Position numbers and translations under genes: made by a program
NCBI GenBank assembly: GCA_019930625.1
Contig: CP082844.1
Span: 3,472,001-3,536,000 of the forward strand
Source of the DNA: Nocardia asteroides
GTDB lineage: Bacteria > Actinomycetota > Actinomycetes > Mycobacteriales > Mycobacteriaceae
DNA: 64,000 nt
Reading direction: 5' to 3'
In this document: one piece after another, positions 1 to 8,464 of the stretch
Layout of the letters: every line of letters starts with the position of its first letter
Position numbering within the stretch: the first letter of the stretch is position 1
The notes under the pieces: generated by a model
What the model was told of the DNA's origin: nothing
The model's input: the letters and a program-made list of their open reading frames with translations, nothing else
Database searches by the model: none

Positions 1-1034
1 GCTTCACACGCGCGGTCGAGATCACGCGAACCCGTCAGCTGCGCGAGGCTGAGATTCCACAACGCCCGGTCACGGGTGGCATGGGCGGGAATGAGCCCGA
101 GCACCGCTTCGATCGTGTCGGCCGCCACACCCAGCTCGCCACCGGTTTCCAGGCAGCGGGCGGTCATGGCGCCGGTCGTCCACGCACTCTGGTAGTAGCA
201 GTACGACTCGTCCGGTGTCGTCTGCTCGACGAACTCGTCGCTGACTGCGATCAGCAGGCGCCACGCGTCGGACTTTCGTCCGTCGGACGCGAACGCCTGT
301 GCCGCGCACAGCTTCCGGAAGTCCTCGACGCGCCTGTCCTGGACGTGCGGGCGCAGCATGGCGTCCGCGATGGCGGCGGCGGTCCGGTATCGGCGCATCT
401 GAACCGCCAACTGCGTGCGGTGGCAGAGGACGCCGGTCGCGATGTCGGTGTCACCGGATTCGTCCGCATGCTGGTAGGCGAGCCGAAACAGCCTGTCGGC
501 CTTGCCCAGGTCGCCCTGATCCCACGCGGACCAAGCGTTGCTGGCCGTGGCCTCTCCGGTCAACGATTGCAGGGCCGGGCGCAGATTCGCGGGGCAGTCG
601 CGCAGCAGCGACAGGCACGTCTGCGCTTGCGCTTCGATGATCGGCCGAGCCGCGTCGGAGCCCAGCTGATCGTCCAGTAGTTGCGCGGCGTGCACGCTGT
701 TGCGCAGATGACCGATCGCGTCCGGGGTGACGGTTGGGGAACCTCCGCTGCCGCTCATTGACGCCGCGCCGATGACCGCACCGGTGGCGGCGATGAAGTC
801 TCGCCGGTTCACGTCTAGGTCTCCAATCAACGCCCGGAAACGCTTTTGTGCCCCATGGTCCGCATCTTCGAGAACCCTGTCCAGCCGCGCTTGGTGGCCG
901 ATACCGACCTGACGGTTCGGTCGGCTCTCCCAGAAGCTCACCGTGCGCTGACCACAACGCAGCAGCTCCGCGAGGTCGCTCTGGGTCAATCTGCACGCGT
1001 CCCGGAGCGTCTTCACATCCGCGCCGGTCCACAT
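1..1034 (-). CDS. HTH (XRE) regulator with TPR-like C-terminal region, partial
   Basis: The minus-strand frame is open from an ATG at 1034 to the left edge, so the C-terminus (beyond about 344 residues) is missing. Residues 5-45 form an XRE-type helix-turn-helix (LTQSDLAELL, then RTVSFWE). A short Ala/Gly-rich hydrophobic stretch lies near residues 80-95. The rest is alpha-helical with regularly spaced Ala/Leu/Trp pairs, as in the TPR-type sensor regions of actinobacterial regulators. It is transcribed divergently from the small genes at 1284-2091; a decayed relative lies at 4662-5191 beside a second copy of those genes, so it is probably their dedicated regulator (inference). Ligand and targets are unknown. 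Confidence 0.8.
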   Translation of the reverse strand, partial: MWTGADVKTLRDACRLTQSDLAELLRCGQRTVSFWESRPNRQVGIGHQARLDRVLEDADHGAQKRFRALIGDLDVNRRDFIAATGAVIGAASMSGSGGSPTVTPDAIGHLRNSVHAAQLLDDQLGSDAARPIIEAQAQTCLSLLRDCPANLRPALQSLTGEATASNAWSAWDQGDLGKADRLFRLAYQHADESGDTDIATGVLCHRTQLAVQMRRYRTAAAIADAMLRPHVQDRRVEDFRKLCAAQAFASDGRKSDAWRLLIAVSDEFVEQTTPDESYCYYQSAWTTGAMTARCLETGGELGVAADTIEAVLGLIPAHATRDRALWNLSLAQLTGSRDLDRACE

Positions 1035-1283
1035 CGTCACCTCTGCCACGGCGCCCCCTTGCCCGCTGGACGGTCATTGCTGCCGATTGCTCGAGCCTGC
1101 GTGTGCATTGCCTTCCACCAGGCATAGTGCACCGGCACGCTGGTATCTGTACCCGAAACCGAGAAACGCTGTCGGGCAAACGAACCGCTGTGTGACGGGA
1201 CGTCGGAAGCGTGCACACGCATTGAGCCGCCTGATGTTCCCGGTCCGGTTCCGGGTCGACCGACGACCGCGAGGGGACCATCA

Positions 1284-1760
1284 GTGCAGAACATCCCGTA
1301 CGGGGACACGCCGTCATCCCGCTGCGCCTATTACCGGCAGGTGTGCGATCTGCCCGCGGAGGTGTATCCGCCGCATCCGGGGCGGATCGTGATGCGGACC
1401 GGGGCCGTGTGGGCGCTGACGATGCCCGCGTCATCGGGCCGGGACGCGCACGCGTGGATGCGCAGCCACGGTCACCGGGCGGGGCCGATCCTGACCCATC
1501 CACGGTCGCGCCGGTGGACCTTCCTGATCCGTCCGGATCTGTCCCAGGAGATGGGGCTGTTCGCCGAGATGTTCCGGGTGAACGTGTCCATCGTGGGGGC
1601 CGGAGGCGTCGTGGCGCTGCCCGGTCCGGGGCAGCGGCCCGGCCGGTTCCGGGAATGGTTGTCCCCGCCTCGCGATTCGTTCAGGCCTTCCGGGTGGACC
1701 GTCGTCGCGGCCATCCGGGACCTTGTGGGCGGGCTGCGGCTGGTGCGGACCCATGCCTGA
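1284..1760 (+). CDS. Conserved small protein of unknown function, module copy 1
   Basis: A 158-residue protein starting at GTG 1284, with a GAGGGG ribosome binding site about 8 bases upstream. I do not recognise the family. Visible features are a Cys-containing N-terminus (SSRCAYYRQVCDLP), a central LTHPRSRRWTFL segment and a conserved ALPGPGQRPGRFREW near residue 115. A clearly homologous but frameshifted copy is at 5493-5980. The stop codon overlaps the start of the next gene within an ATGCCTGA sequence, so the two are translationally coupled. There is no signal peptide or membrane segment. The divergent HTH/TPR gene suggests a regulator plus small-protein pair. Confidence 0.75.
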   Translation: MQNIPYGDTPSSRCAYYRQVCDLPAEVYPPHPGRIVMRTGAVWALTMPASSGRDAHAWMRSHGHRAGPILTHPRSRRWTFLIRPDLSQEMGLFAEMFRVNVSIVGAGGVVALPGPGQRPGRFREWLSPPRDSFRPSGWTVVAAIRDLVGGLRLVRTHA

Positions 1761-2091
1761 TGCGCCTGCCACGTCCCACGGTCCTTACGACGAACGCGCC
1801 GAAGCCGAGATAGCCGTCCTCACCGACACCATCGCCGCCGTCGACGCGGCACTCACCGACGCCATCCGCCACGGTCGGCGCCCTCGTTGCCGACGGGCCC
1901 ACGTGATAGCGGTCGTGCTCTACGAGCTGATCGCCAGCGCCCGGACCGCGGCCGGGCCCGAGACCGGTCGTCTCTACGCCGCCCCCATCCTCGATTCTTT
2001 CGTCGAGAACCAGCCCACCGTCAACGAATTGTCCCCCCTCGATCTGCTGATCCCGTTCCTCGTCACCCGCCACACCACCTCGGCCTCCTGA
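1753..2091 (+). CDS. Conserved helical small protein, module copy 1
   Basis: A 112-residue protein whose ATG at 1753 overlaps the upstream stop by eight bases. It is mostly alpha-helical, acidic at the N-terminus, with a conserved core containing SARTAAGP and TGRLYAAP followed by LDLLIP near the C-terminus. The 104-residue product at 6286-6600 shares that core and the same place in the second copy of the module. I cannot assign a function. The conservation of order and overlap with the 158-residue protein argues that the two act together. Confidence 0.75.
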   Translation: MPDAPATSHGPYDERAEAEIAVLTDTIAAVDAALTDAIRHGRRPRCRRAHVIAVVLYELIASARTAAGPETGRLYAAPILDSFVENQPTVNELSPLDLLIPFLVTRHTTSAS

Positions 2092-2242
2092 CGTCGTCGC
2101 CCGGACAACCCTTCGCACGCCGCGAGGACCACCCGAAACGTGCGAGGACATCCGAGAACGCGCACCGCCATTCTTGCTGCTGCGGCTATGACGCTTTCGT
2201 TGTGGCCAATGCCCGAGAACAGCGAGCAGAGGAGGGTCCGAA

Positions 2243-2917
2243 ATGAAGAAGGTCGAGATCTTCGAGATGCCCACCCGAAAGGAAATGCAGAACCCCGAGG
2301 CGCTGAGAAGTCGCCTACCGGCCACCAACGGAGGCCGGGGTGACGCGTACGGCGCGTACCAGCTCGCCTGCTTGATGGCCGCCACCCAGGCGGAAGAGAA
2401 CGGCAACGACGACGAGGACTGTCTGAGCCGGTTCGAGGAGGCGCTACCGAGCTGGTTGAGCAACCTCGGCCTGCGACTGGACGTCCACGCCTACGGCGTC
2501 TGCCACATGACGGATGTCGACAGTATCGATCGTGGCGACGCGTCTTCGATCTATTGGACGCTGTCGGGCTTCACAGACCGGTCTCGCATCTACGAGGCCA
2601 TCGCGTTCCCCTCCGGCACACCGGCGCCTGCCGGCTCGCTGATGGAGCAATACGACGACTGGTCGCAGAACGCCGCCGCGGTAGCGGAGCAGGAATCCAC
2701 CGACGCCGCGCGCTTCGCCGCGTTCGTGGACACGATGTCGGAATACCTGAACACGTCGGACAAGAAGTTCAGCGGAAGCTCCTTCGGCTACTTCAACAGC
2801 ACCGGCAGCGAAATCTACACACCGAGCTTGGAAGCAACCGGAATGCTGTGGAGCGTCGCGCCCATGTCCTCCTTCGACGGCCATATGTACGAATGCATCA
2901 CCGCCCTGCCGAAATAA
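2243..2917 (+). CDS. Hypothetical 224-residue protein
   Basis: ATG at 2243 is preceded by GAGGAGGG with good spacing, so the start is firm. The product is acidic, soluble and rich in Ser/Asp/Ala, with no signal peptide, membrane segment or recognisable motif. Aromatic and Gly residues cluster in the last third (SSFGYFNSTGSEIY). It lies downstream of the small-gene pair on the same strand, separated by about 150 bases, so it may be a cargo gene of the same accessory region. Family unknown. Confidence 0.65.
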   Translation: MKKVEIFEMPTRKEMQNPEALRSRLPATNGGRGDAYGAYQLACLMAATQAEENGNDDEDCLSRFEEALPSWLSNLGLRLDVHAYGVCHMTDVDSIDRGDASSIYWTLSGFTDRSRIYEAIAFPSGTPAPAGSLMEQYDDWSQNAAAVAEQESTDAARFAAFVDTMSEYLNTSDKKFSGSSFGYFNSTGSEIYTPSLEATGMLWSVAPMSSFDGHMYECITALPK

Positions 2918-3109
2918 GCGTTCTTCGCGAGATCGCGTGCCTCGCACACGCCGTGACGTGTGCGAGGAACACGAAAGGATGCGGCACGTTGGCCCGCTGC
3001 GGCAGATCCGGACGCTGCCCGATCCGTACCTGGCGACCCCATACCGAGACTGCCTCGACACCATCACCGACACCGATTCAGAGGGCGCGGATCGGCGCCA
3101 CCCCGGTCA

Positions 3110-3310
3110 TTCCCGACGTGGTTGCGCCACCGGCAGACCGGACGGACAAGCGGACCGTGCGGACCGACGCACGTTACGCTACGGTCCACGCACTCCTCGC
3201 CGACGGCGTGAGTGTGCGGTCGATCGGCGCTCGGCTCGGTATTGCCCGAAGAACCGTTCGATGCTTCGCACGGGCCGCCACCGTCGATCCTCCTGATGCG
3301 GTTGACATGC
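3110..3310 (+). pseudogene. ISL3-family transposase fragment (HTH region)
   Basis: Translation on the plus strand gives TDARYATVHALLADGVSV followed by a GARLGIARRTVRCFARAA stretch. This matches the internal helix-turn-helix segment of ISL3-family transposases of actinobacteria (typically xRHAAVHALLAEG followed by LGLARNTVRRFARAA). No zinc-finger N-terminus or DDE catalytic core is present nearby, so it is a remnant. A C-terminal ISL3-like piece on the same strand is at 4337-4453. Confidence 0.6.
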
Positions 3311-3472
3311 CCTATGCAGGCCCGCTGCTCCAGGGCAGGGTCAGACCGACTCGATCGGTGAGGTCGAATGGATCCTCGGCGTGGAGTTGTCCGCATAGGA
3401 GGCGATACTGGAAGTCAAGCCCAAGTCTGACCGCGATTACCACTGACGTTCCACGACGAGTAGGGAGTCTGT

Positions 3473-4318
3473 TTGCTGCGTTACGACTACGGCGGTGTTA
3501 TGGCGCAGGTCCGCAATCGAATCGATGACTCTCTTCAAGGCGCCGGCCGCACCGCTGCTCGGTTCATCAGCGAAACTGCCGGAGTGATGAAGTCAACCGT
3601 GGTCGCCGACATCCGCGTCGACGAGCAGTCTCGGCTGAATCAACTGGATACGCCGGTTGAACCCGTCGCCATCGCGTCTGCGCAGTCGGTTCCCCCGGGT
3701 CGCACGACCGCAGCCAACGGCGAGGCCATCGCCGATGAATTCGACCGCATGCGAGCCGCGGGTGTTCGCGCGCGGTGGGCGGTCTTCCACCCCGCAGACC
3801 GGCCGAAACGTGAGTTCGAGGCTTGGTACCGAGATGAATCGGACAGACCGATCCCCGAGTTACATGCAGAATCAGCACTGTGCTGCTGGGAGCTATCCCA
3901 TTGGGTGGCTGCCCGGCTCGGCATCATGTCGAAGCAGCAACTACGCTTTTTCACCGACAAAGTGCCTGGTAGGGATTTTGTCTCCAAGCTATTTCCTCGG
4001 GAGCGGCACGAGTACCTCCCCGGGAACCTGGCCGTACCCCAGCCCGTTCGTGGCGACCTAGTGGTGTGGGGCCGAGGCGAGCACGTCGCGATGGCGACCG
4101 GCGACTACTCAGGAGAAGGACCGCGACGTTGCCCGTTGGTGTATTCGTTCTGGCCTCCGCCTGACGACCCCCACGAGCCCGACCCTGTCACTGGTTCATG
4201 GGGCCGCGAAATATATGCAGTCAAAGTCTGCCGCCTCGACGACCTCACCGACTTCATAGCTCAGCAAGCACCGAACGATCCCCCTCCACCGATTCTATTC
4301 GGGCCAGGACCCTGGTGA
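3473..4318 (+). CDS. Unknown 281-residue protein, possible NlpC/P60- or CHAP-like fold
   Basis: The start is taken as TTG 3473 because GGGAG lies 5 bases upstream; ATG codons at 3500 or 3588 are weaker alternatives. The middle has a Cys pair (ESALCCWELSHW, near residue 138), and about 70 residues later RGDLVVWGRGEHVAMATG. Nearby Cys, His and a GD-[LV]-V-x-W strand are what NlpC/P60 or CHAP cysteine peptidases show, but this is a weak pattern match. The C-terminus is Pro-rich. No signal peptide is seen. The gene sits between two pieces of an ISL3-like transposase and is probably horizontally acquired. Confidence 0.6.
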   Translation: MLRYDYGGVMAQVRNRIDDSLQGAGRTAARFISETAGVMKSTVVADIRVDEQSRLNQLDTPVEPVAIASAQSVPPGRTTAANGEAIADEFDRMRAAGVRARWAVFHPADRPKREFEAWYRDESDRPIPELHAESALCCWELSHWVAARLGIMSKQQLRFFTDKVPGRDFVSKLFPRERHEYLPGNLAVPQPVRGDLVVWGRGEHVAMATGDYSGEGPRRCPLVYSFWPPPDDPHEPDPVTGSWGREIYAVKVCRLDDLTDFIAQQAPNDPPPPILFGPGPW

Positions 4319-4336
4319 ACGGCATGCCTCAAACCA

Positions 4337-4453
4337 GCGAATCCGCCCGAGCAATCACCGGCCAAGCATGTCGACCGCATCAAGATGATCAACGCCAGAT
4401 GTACGGGCCCGCAAAACAGGCCTCCTTCGGAAGCGATCCTGTTGCGCGACTGA
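4337..4453 (+). pseudogene. ISL3-family transposase C-terminal remnant, frameshifted
   Basis: The usual C-terminus of ISL3 transposases (GHVNRIKMIKRQMYGRA followed by LLRKRVLL) can be followed only by changing frame: KHVDRIKMI in one frame, QRQMYG in a second, LLRKR and then ILLRD-stop in others. Several small indels have therefore accumulated. It is on the same strand as the HTH fragment at 3110-3310, with the 281-residue gene between. Confidence 0.55.
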
Positions 4454-4661
4454 TGAATCCGTACCGACCGAATCACGAAATCCGTGCCAGATCCACGATT
4501 CGACCGACGTTGACACAAGTGCTTGGTGGAGGGCCTGGCGCGGCCTGCGCCGGAGGGGACGCGGTGGGTGTTGGTGAGGCGTTCGTCGTCGCACGCGACG
4601 CGGCACCGAGTCTGTTGTCCCAGTTGTGCCCATCGATGCTGTGCGCCTGAAAGCGCAGCCT

Positions 4662-5191
4662 CTACAACACGTCAGCCGCTATCGAATCCAATCGGCGCAC
4701 CGCACTCGATCGTGCCCATGGTGCGAGCGTGGCACGTGTGTTGAGGTAAACCTCCCGCAGGCGTGGCGATGTGTTGATCTTCGACAGTCCAACAGCACGT
4801 TCCGCTGCCCGGCATGCCCGATCAAGGTCCTCCCGGACAGTCAGTTTTGTCAGGTGGAGCAAAGCGAGCGCACGGTCTCGCACGTCAGTCTCGGGGATGT
4901 GATCGATCGATGCTTCGATTGTCTCGACCGCCGCGCGCGTCTCGCCTGCCATTTCCAGACTCTTGCTCGTCAGGAGACCGGTGAGCCAATCACTCATGTA
5001 GTACGCGTACGAGACGTCAGGCGTTGTCGGGTTGGCGTGCTTCCCCGAGATTCGATCCAGAAGTGGCCACGCCTCGAGATGTACTCCCGAGAGCTACTCG
5101 CCCCCGAGTGGGCGGCCAGTTCGTCCGCCAACCTGCCTTGCGACCATCCCCGCGCCTTCCGAAGTTCACGGATCAACTCGCCCACACCCAT
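4662..5191 (-). pseudogene. HTH/TPR regulator pseudogene with internal deletion, module copy 2
   Basis: From ATG 5191 the minus strand encodes a good XRE helix-turn-helix start (LRKARGWSQGRLADELAAHS, then SREYISR). After about 45 codons that frame loses homology and closes near 4994. A TPR-like C-terminal part continues in another frame from about 5070 (TTPDVSYAYYMSDWLTG) to the stop at 4662. The latter aligns with the same part of the regulator at 1-1034 (TTPDESYCYYQSAWTTG). A deletion has therefore fused the HTH to the distal helical region out of frame. It is divergent from the frameshifted small gene at 5493, mirroring copy 1. Confidence 0.7.
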
Positions 5192-5492
5192 AGGCCGATC
5201 ATCTCCCGATTCAGCAGCGCGCGGAAGGATCAACCGCAGCCACAACCCCAAGTGCCACTACCAATGCCACTATTGGCAGCCCTCGTAGTGCAGGCATCGA
5301 GTGATCCATCGCGCGATGCCACCCCTCTGTGCCACTGCACAATCCGATCTCCGTGTGTGACGCTCGATTCAGCCCCGACGCCGGGTGCTGCTGGTTCCTC
5401 ATCCCGGCCCTGCTGGTCGTCCCAGAATGGGCGGCTGGCGGTTGGGCCTCGGCGTCGGGTGCACACCAGTGCATCGAGCAGGAGAGCCGATT

Positions 5493-5980
5493 GTGGATTC
5501 ATCGAAACATGCTGGGCGTACACCGTTGTCGTTGTGCCACTTCTACCGGCAGTGTGTGACCTGCCCGCCGAAGTCCACCCACCGCATCTAGGCCGGATCA
5601 CGCTACGCGCGGGGCGGGTGTGTGGGTTGATGATGCCCGCGTTCATCGGCTCGGAAGTCAAAGCGTGGATGCACCGCACGGGCCAGCTGTCCGGACCGGT
5701 GCTGACGCATCCGCGTGCGCAGCGCTGGACGTTCCTCACCGGGGCGGACCTGCCGGAGGACATTCGATTGTTCGCGGAGATGTCGCGGCTGGGTGTCTCT
5801 ATCCTCCGTGCCGGAGAGATCGCGTTACCCGGTCCCGGACAGCGCCCCGGCTTGTTCCGGGCGTGGGTGCAGCCTCCCCACGATTCCTATCGGCCGCCAG
5901 GGTGGGTTGTGGTCGAGGCGATCCGGGAGTGCGCCGCCCAGCACACCCGGCAGCGACGGGGGGTGATGGTCTATGCCTGA
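5493..5980 (+). pseudogene. Second copy of the 158-residue small gene, frameshifted
   Basis: Reading starts at GTG 5493 after AGGAG. It follows the copy-1 protein to SLCHFYRQ; there one base is missing, CAGTGTGTGAC where copy 1 reads CAGGTGTGCGAT, around 5552. The remaining frame (VCDLPAEVHPPHLGRI to the stop at 5980) is a clear homologue, with the same LTHPRAQRWTFL and ALPGPGQRPGLFRAW segments. The sequence is otherwise well conserved, so inactivation is recent, or a sequencing error is possible. Confidence 0.7.
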
Positions 5981-6296
5981 ACACGCCAACCCTGTGGTGC
6001 CGTACGGGTGCGGTCCGGCGTGTGGGCCGTGGATCACCGTCGAACAATGCGGCTTGTTCACCTTCCACCAGGAGACCGGCGAGGTGTTGTCGGTGAAGTG
6101 CCCTTCCACTCATTGTTTCGGACAGATGGTGAAGATCGTCCACGGCCGCATGGCCCACCACGACTCCCCGATGGCCATGGCCCCCAGAGGCCGGAAATGC
6201 CATGGATCGGTATCCGCGTCGTGTTCGACCACGTCCGCGATCTCGACCTCGCTGCCCAGCCTGTCCCACCACCGCAGGCCGCTCGATGATCGGTGA
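5973..6296 (+). CDS. Cys-rich small protein, module copy 2, possibly frameshifted
   Basis: The ATG at 5973 overlaps the upstream stop in the same ATGCCTGA arrangement as copy 1. The N-terminal half has YGCGPACG, EQCG, KCP and HCFG, suggesting a small zinc ribbon. The last 30 codons are low-complexity in this frame. The other plus frame from about 6190 reads EMPWIGIRVVFDHVRDLDL and ends at 6289 with a stop overlapping the next ATG, as real neighbours often do. I suspect a one-base indel near 6180-6200. This gene has no counterpart in copy 1. Confidence 0.5.
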   Translation: MPEHANPVVPYGCGPACGPWITVEQCGLFTFHQETGEVLSVKCPSTHCFGQMVKIVHGRMAHHDSPMAMAPRGRKCHGSVSASCSTTSAISTSLPSLSHHRRPLDDR

Positions 6297-6600
6297 CCGG
6301 GACGCCGAGCGATCCGCAGCTGAACTCGACGTCCTCACCGACGTGATCGGCACGCTTGTGACCGCCACTGCGGAAGCCGTGCGGGACGGGATGAGCGACA
6401 CCATCCGTGTTCGTGTGATCGCGATGGTGGTCTTCGAACTGATCAGCAGTGCCCGCACCGCCGCCGGGCCGCACACCGGACGGCTGTATGCCGCCCCGGT
6501 ACTCGATCCGATCCTCGACAACATCTCGGCCGCCGATGACATCACCCTTCTGGACCTGTTGATTCCCGAGATCATCGGCCAGCACCTCAACAGCACCTGA
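6286..6600 (+). CDS. Conserved helical small protein, module copy 2
   Basis: A 104-residue protein, ATG 6286, overlapping the upstream frame by ATGA. It shares SARTAAGP, TGRLYAAP and LDLLIP with the product of 1753-2091 and has the same helical, slightly acidic character. It is the only member of copy 2 with a clearly intact frame. Function unknown. Confidence 0.7.
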   Translation: MIGDRDAERSAAELDVLTDVIGTLVTATAEAVRDGMSDTIRVRVIAMVVFELISSARTAAGPHTGRLYAAPVLDPILDNISAADDITLLDLLIPEIIGQHLNST

Positions 6601-6684
6601 ACCACCCAGACCGCCCCGCACCAATTGCCGTCCTCTGGTCCCCCTTTGCGCCGCAGGGGACGTAGGCACGTGCCCGAGCACACG

Positions 6685-6753
6685 GGGGGAAGGCTGCGCG
6701 GACGGGACTCCACATCGGTGTGCCGAACCGAGCCCGCCCGCCAGCCTTCCCCC
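6685..6753. terminator. 12-bp inverted repeat after module copy 2
   Basis: GGGGGAAGGCTG at 6685-6696 is exactly complementary to CAGCCTTCCCCC at 6742-6753, with a 45-base loop. There is no T-run. Its place downstream of 6286-6600 suggests a transcription end or a folded 3' region. Confidence 0.4.
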
Positions 6754-6819
6754 GAACCGTCGAATTCTCTGCACCACAGCGGCATTCACGCCAGGGTGAA
6801 CCCTTCATGGAAGGCCCTC

Positions 6820-7071
6820 ATGCAACCCGACACAGCGGAGCCTCACCACTGCTTGCACGGCATGACCTCACCCCTGCCGCACGAGCCAGACGTGCACCTG
6901 ATCGTGCGAATACGGGGCCGCAACCTGCATTACGCGGCGTGCCTGACTGCGGCCCTGGTGTTCGTGCAAGACGAAAGCATCCACCGTTGCACCGACGGCG
7001 TAGCCGTCGCCGGCGGCGCAACTGATCAGCTGCCCCGGTTGCCCTGTGAGTGGCTGTATATAGAGCGATGA
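6820..7071 (+). CDS. Possible small hypothetical protein
   Basis: From ATG 6820 an 83-residue product has high third-position GC in its middle part and a plausible core (DVHLIVRIRGRNLHYAACL). There is no clear ribosome binding site and no family match. It could be a gene fragment in this mobile region. Confidence 0.35.
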   Translation: MQPDTAEPHHCLHGMTSPLPHEPDVHLIVRIRGRNLHYAACLTAALVFVQDESIHRCTDGVAVAGGATDQLPRLPCEWLYIER

Positions 7072-7119
7072 GGCGACACCCGGCCTCCGCCCGCCGCTTG
7101 CCCGGCGACACATACCGGC

Positions 7120-7374
7120 ATGACAGTGGCACACGCGGCAGCCGAGAAAGAACGTGAGGCTGCCATCAAGGCCCAAGATCACGCGCGAAACGCGGCATTG
7201 AAAGAGCTCGACGAAAAGAGGCGTCTGTCGGAGGTGGAAAGACTCGTGTGGTTGGGGCAAGCAACGCACCCACAAGCGGCGGTGAGACAGCCGCCAGGTC
7301 ACGCGCCGAGCGTTGAGCGTGGCGGCACTGGGCAAGGACCCGACCGCTCGCGCGGAGTAGCTCGCGAACAGTAA
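7120..7374 (+). CDS. Possible small hypothetical protein
   Basis: An 84-codon frame from ATG 7120. The first 45 residues are strongly charged and helical (EKEREAAIKAQDHARNAALK), compatible with a coiled coil; the remainder is Pro/Gly-rich and looks non-coding. It may be the truncated start of a longer lost gene. Confidence 0.3.
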   Translation: MTVAHAAAEKEREAAIKAQDHARNAALKELDEKRRLSEVERLVWLGQATHPQAAVRQPPGHAPSVERGGTGQGPDRSRGVAREQ

Positions 7375-7569
7375 CCGTTCGCGCTCGATCGGCTCACAGT
7401 TGGACCGTTGGGTGCGTCGGCGCCTGGCGGTCCTTCGCCAACTCCCTATCGGTGCGAGTGCGGCTCCGGTGCAGGTTGGAATCCCCTGAACCGGAGCCGC
7501 CGTGACCAGCTCACTCTATCTGCAAAGTTCCTGGTCGACAGTAAGCTTCAGGACTGTCTGCGCAGCAGT

Positions 7570-8367
7570 TCATTGCCCTTTGAACGGTGCGTTGATCGTG
7601 CTGAAGTACATGATCGCCGCGCCGATGGCGACGGGGGCCGTCACCAGTATCTGGCCCGCGACCGTGCCGAGGGCGCCGACCGCGACGATGCCGCCGAGGC
7701 AGCCGACGGCGGCGGCCGGGATGAACGGGCCGAACATGCCGACGATGGTGGCCGCGGCGATGGTCGCTCCCGCGATGCCGCCCAGGATGCAACCGACCGA
7801 GGCGCCGCCGATGCCGCCGACCAGGGTGCCGATGCTGGCGCCCATGCCGATCGTGCTGGTCATCCGGGTCCAGGCCGCCTGTTCACGGTCGTATTCGGTC
7901 TTCCACGGCGCTTTGTCCTCGAAGGGCAGGGCTACCGGCTTGTAGGTCGCGTGTGCCAAGTCGAACTGTGGGGTCAACGTCGCGGTGCGTTCGGAAATCT
8001 CGGCGGCGATGGGGAATTCGAAGTCGTCGACGCGGAAGGTCAAGGGCGCTCCCGCGATGACGGCGCCGTCGGCGGCTTTGATCTTCAACGCACCGTCCTC
8101 GACGACCAGCGAGCCGGAATCGGTGGTGATGATGCTCGAGGTCTCGGTGGCGTACGCGGTGAAGCCGACCGACTCCGTATCGACCGACTCCGTGTCGCCG
8201 GGCGAGGTTTCGGCGGGCGCAGGGTCGGCAGCTGCGGGGTCGGCGGGAGCGGTCTCGACGGAGGTGGCGTCGGCGGGCGCTGCGGGGGTGGCGGAACTCG
8301 TGCCCGCGGCGATGCTCAGCGCCGCGGTGGTGACTGCGGCGGCCAGGGCGAGTTTCGTGATCTGCAT
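7570..8367 (-). CDS. Secreted Nocardia-type protein with Gly/Ala-rich hydrophobic C-terminus
   Basis: ATG 8367 is preferred over the ATG at 8391 because AAGGA lies 5 bases upstream of it. The 265-residue product has a signal peptide (MQITKLALAAAVTTAALSIA, cleavage near SSATPA), then an Ala/Pro/Glu/Thr-rich linker and a beta-rich domain near residues 65-150. The C-terminal region has glycine-zipper-like hydrophobic segments (GASIGTLVGGIGGASVGCIL) that could insert into a membrane. Several secreted Nocardia proteins share this plan. It is the last minus-strand gene before the accessory block. Role unknown. Confidence 0.75.
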   Translation of the reverse strand: MQITKLALAAAVTTAALSIAAGTSSATPAAPADATSVETAPADPAAADPAPAETSPGDTESVDTESVGFTAYATETSSIITTDSGSLVVEDGALKIKAADGAVIAGAPLTFRVDDFEFPIAAEISERTATLTPQFDLAHATYKPVALPFEDKAPWKTEYDREQAAWTRMTSTIGMGASIGTLVGGIGGASVGCILGGIAGATIAAATIVGMFGPFIPAAAVGCLGGIVAVGALGTVAGQILVTAPVAIGAAIMYFSTINAPFKGQ

Positions 8368-8464
8368 GGAAATCCTTGGTCTTCGAGGCATGGCTGTACG
8401 ACGGCCATACCGGTGACATTCGATAGGTCGTTGAGTGACGGGCTTTAGCCCCGGGGTATGGGAA

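Noticed and set aside
6868..7335. A 155-codon minus-strand frame
   Set aside because: No ribosome site, motif or coding-like composition; the region is better read as poorly coding accessory DNA.
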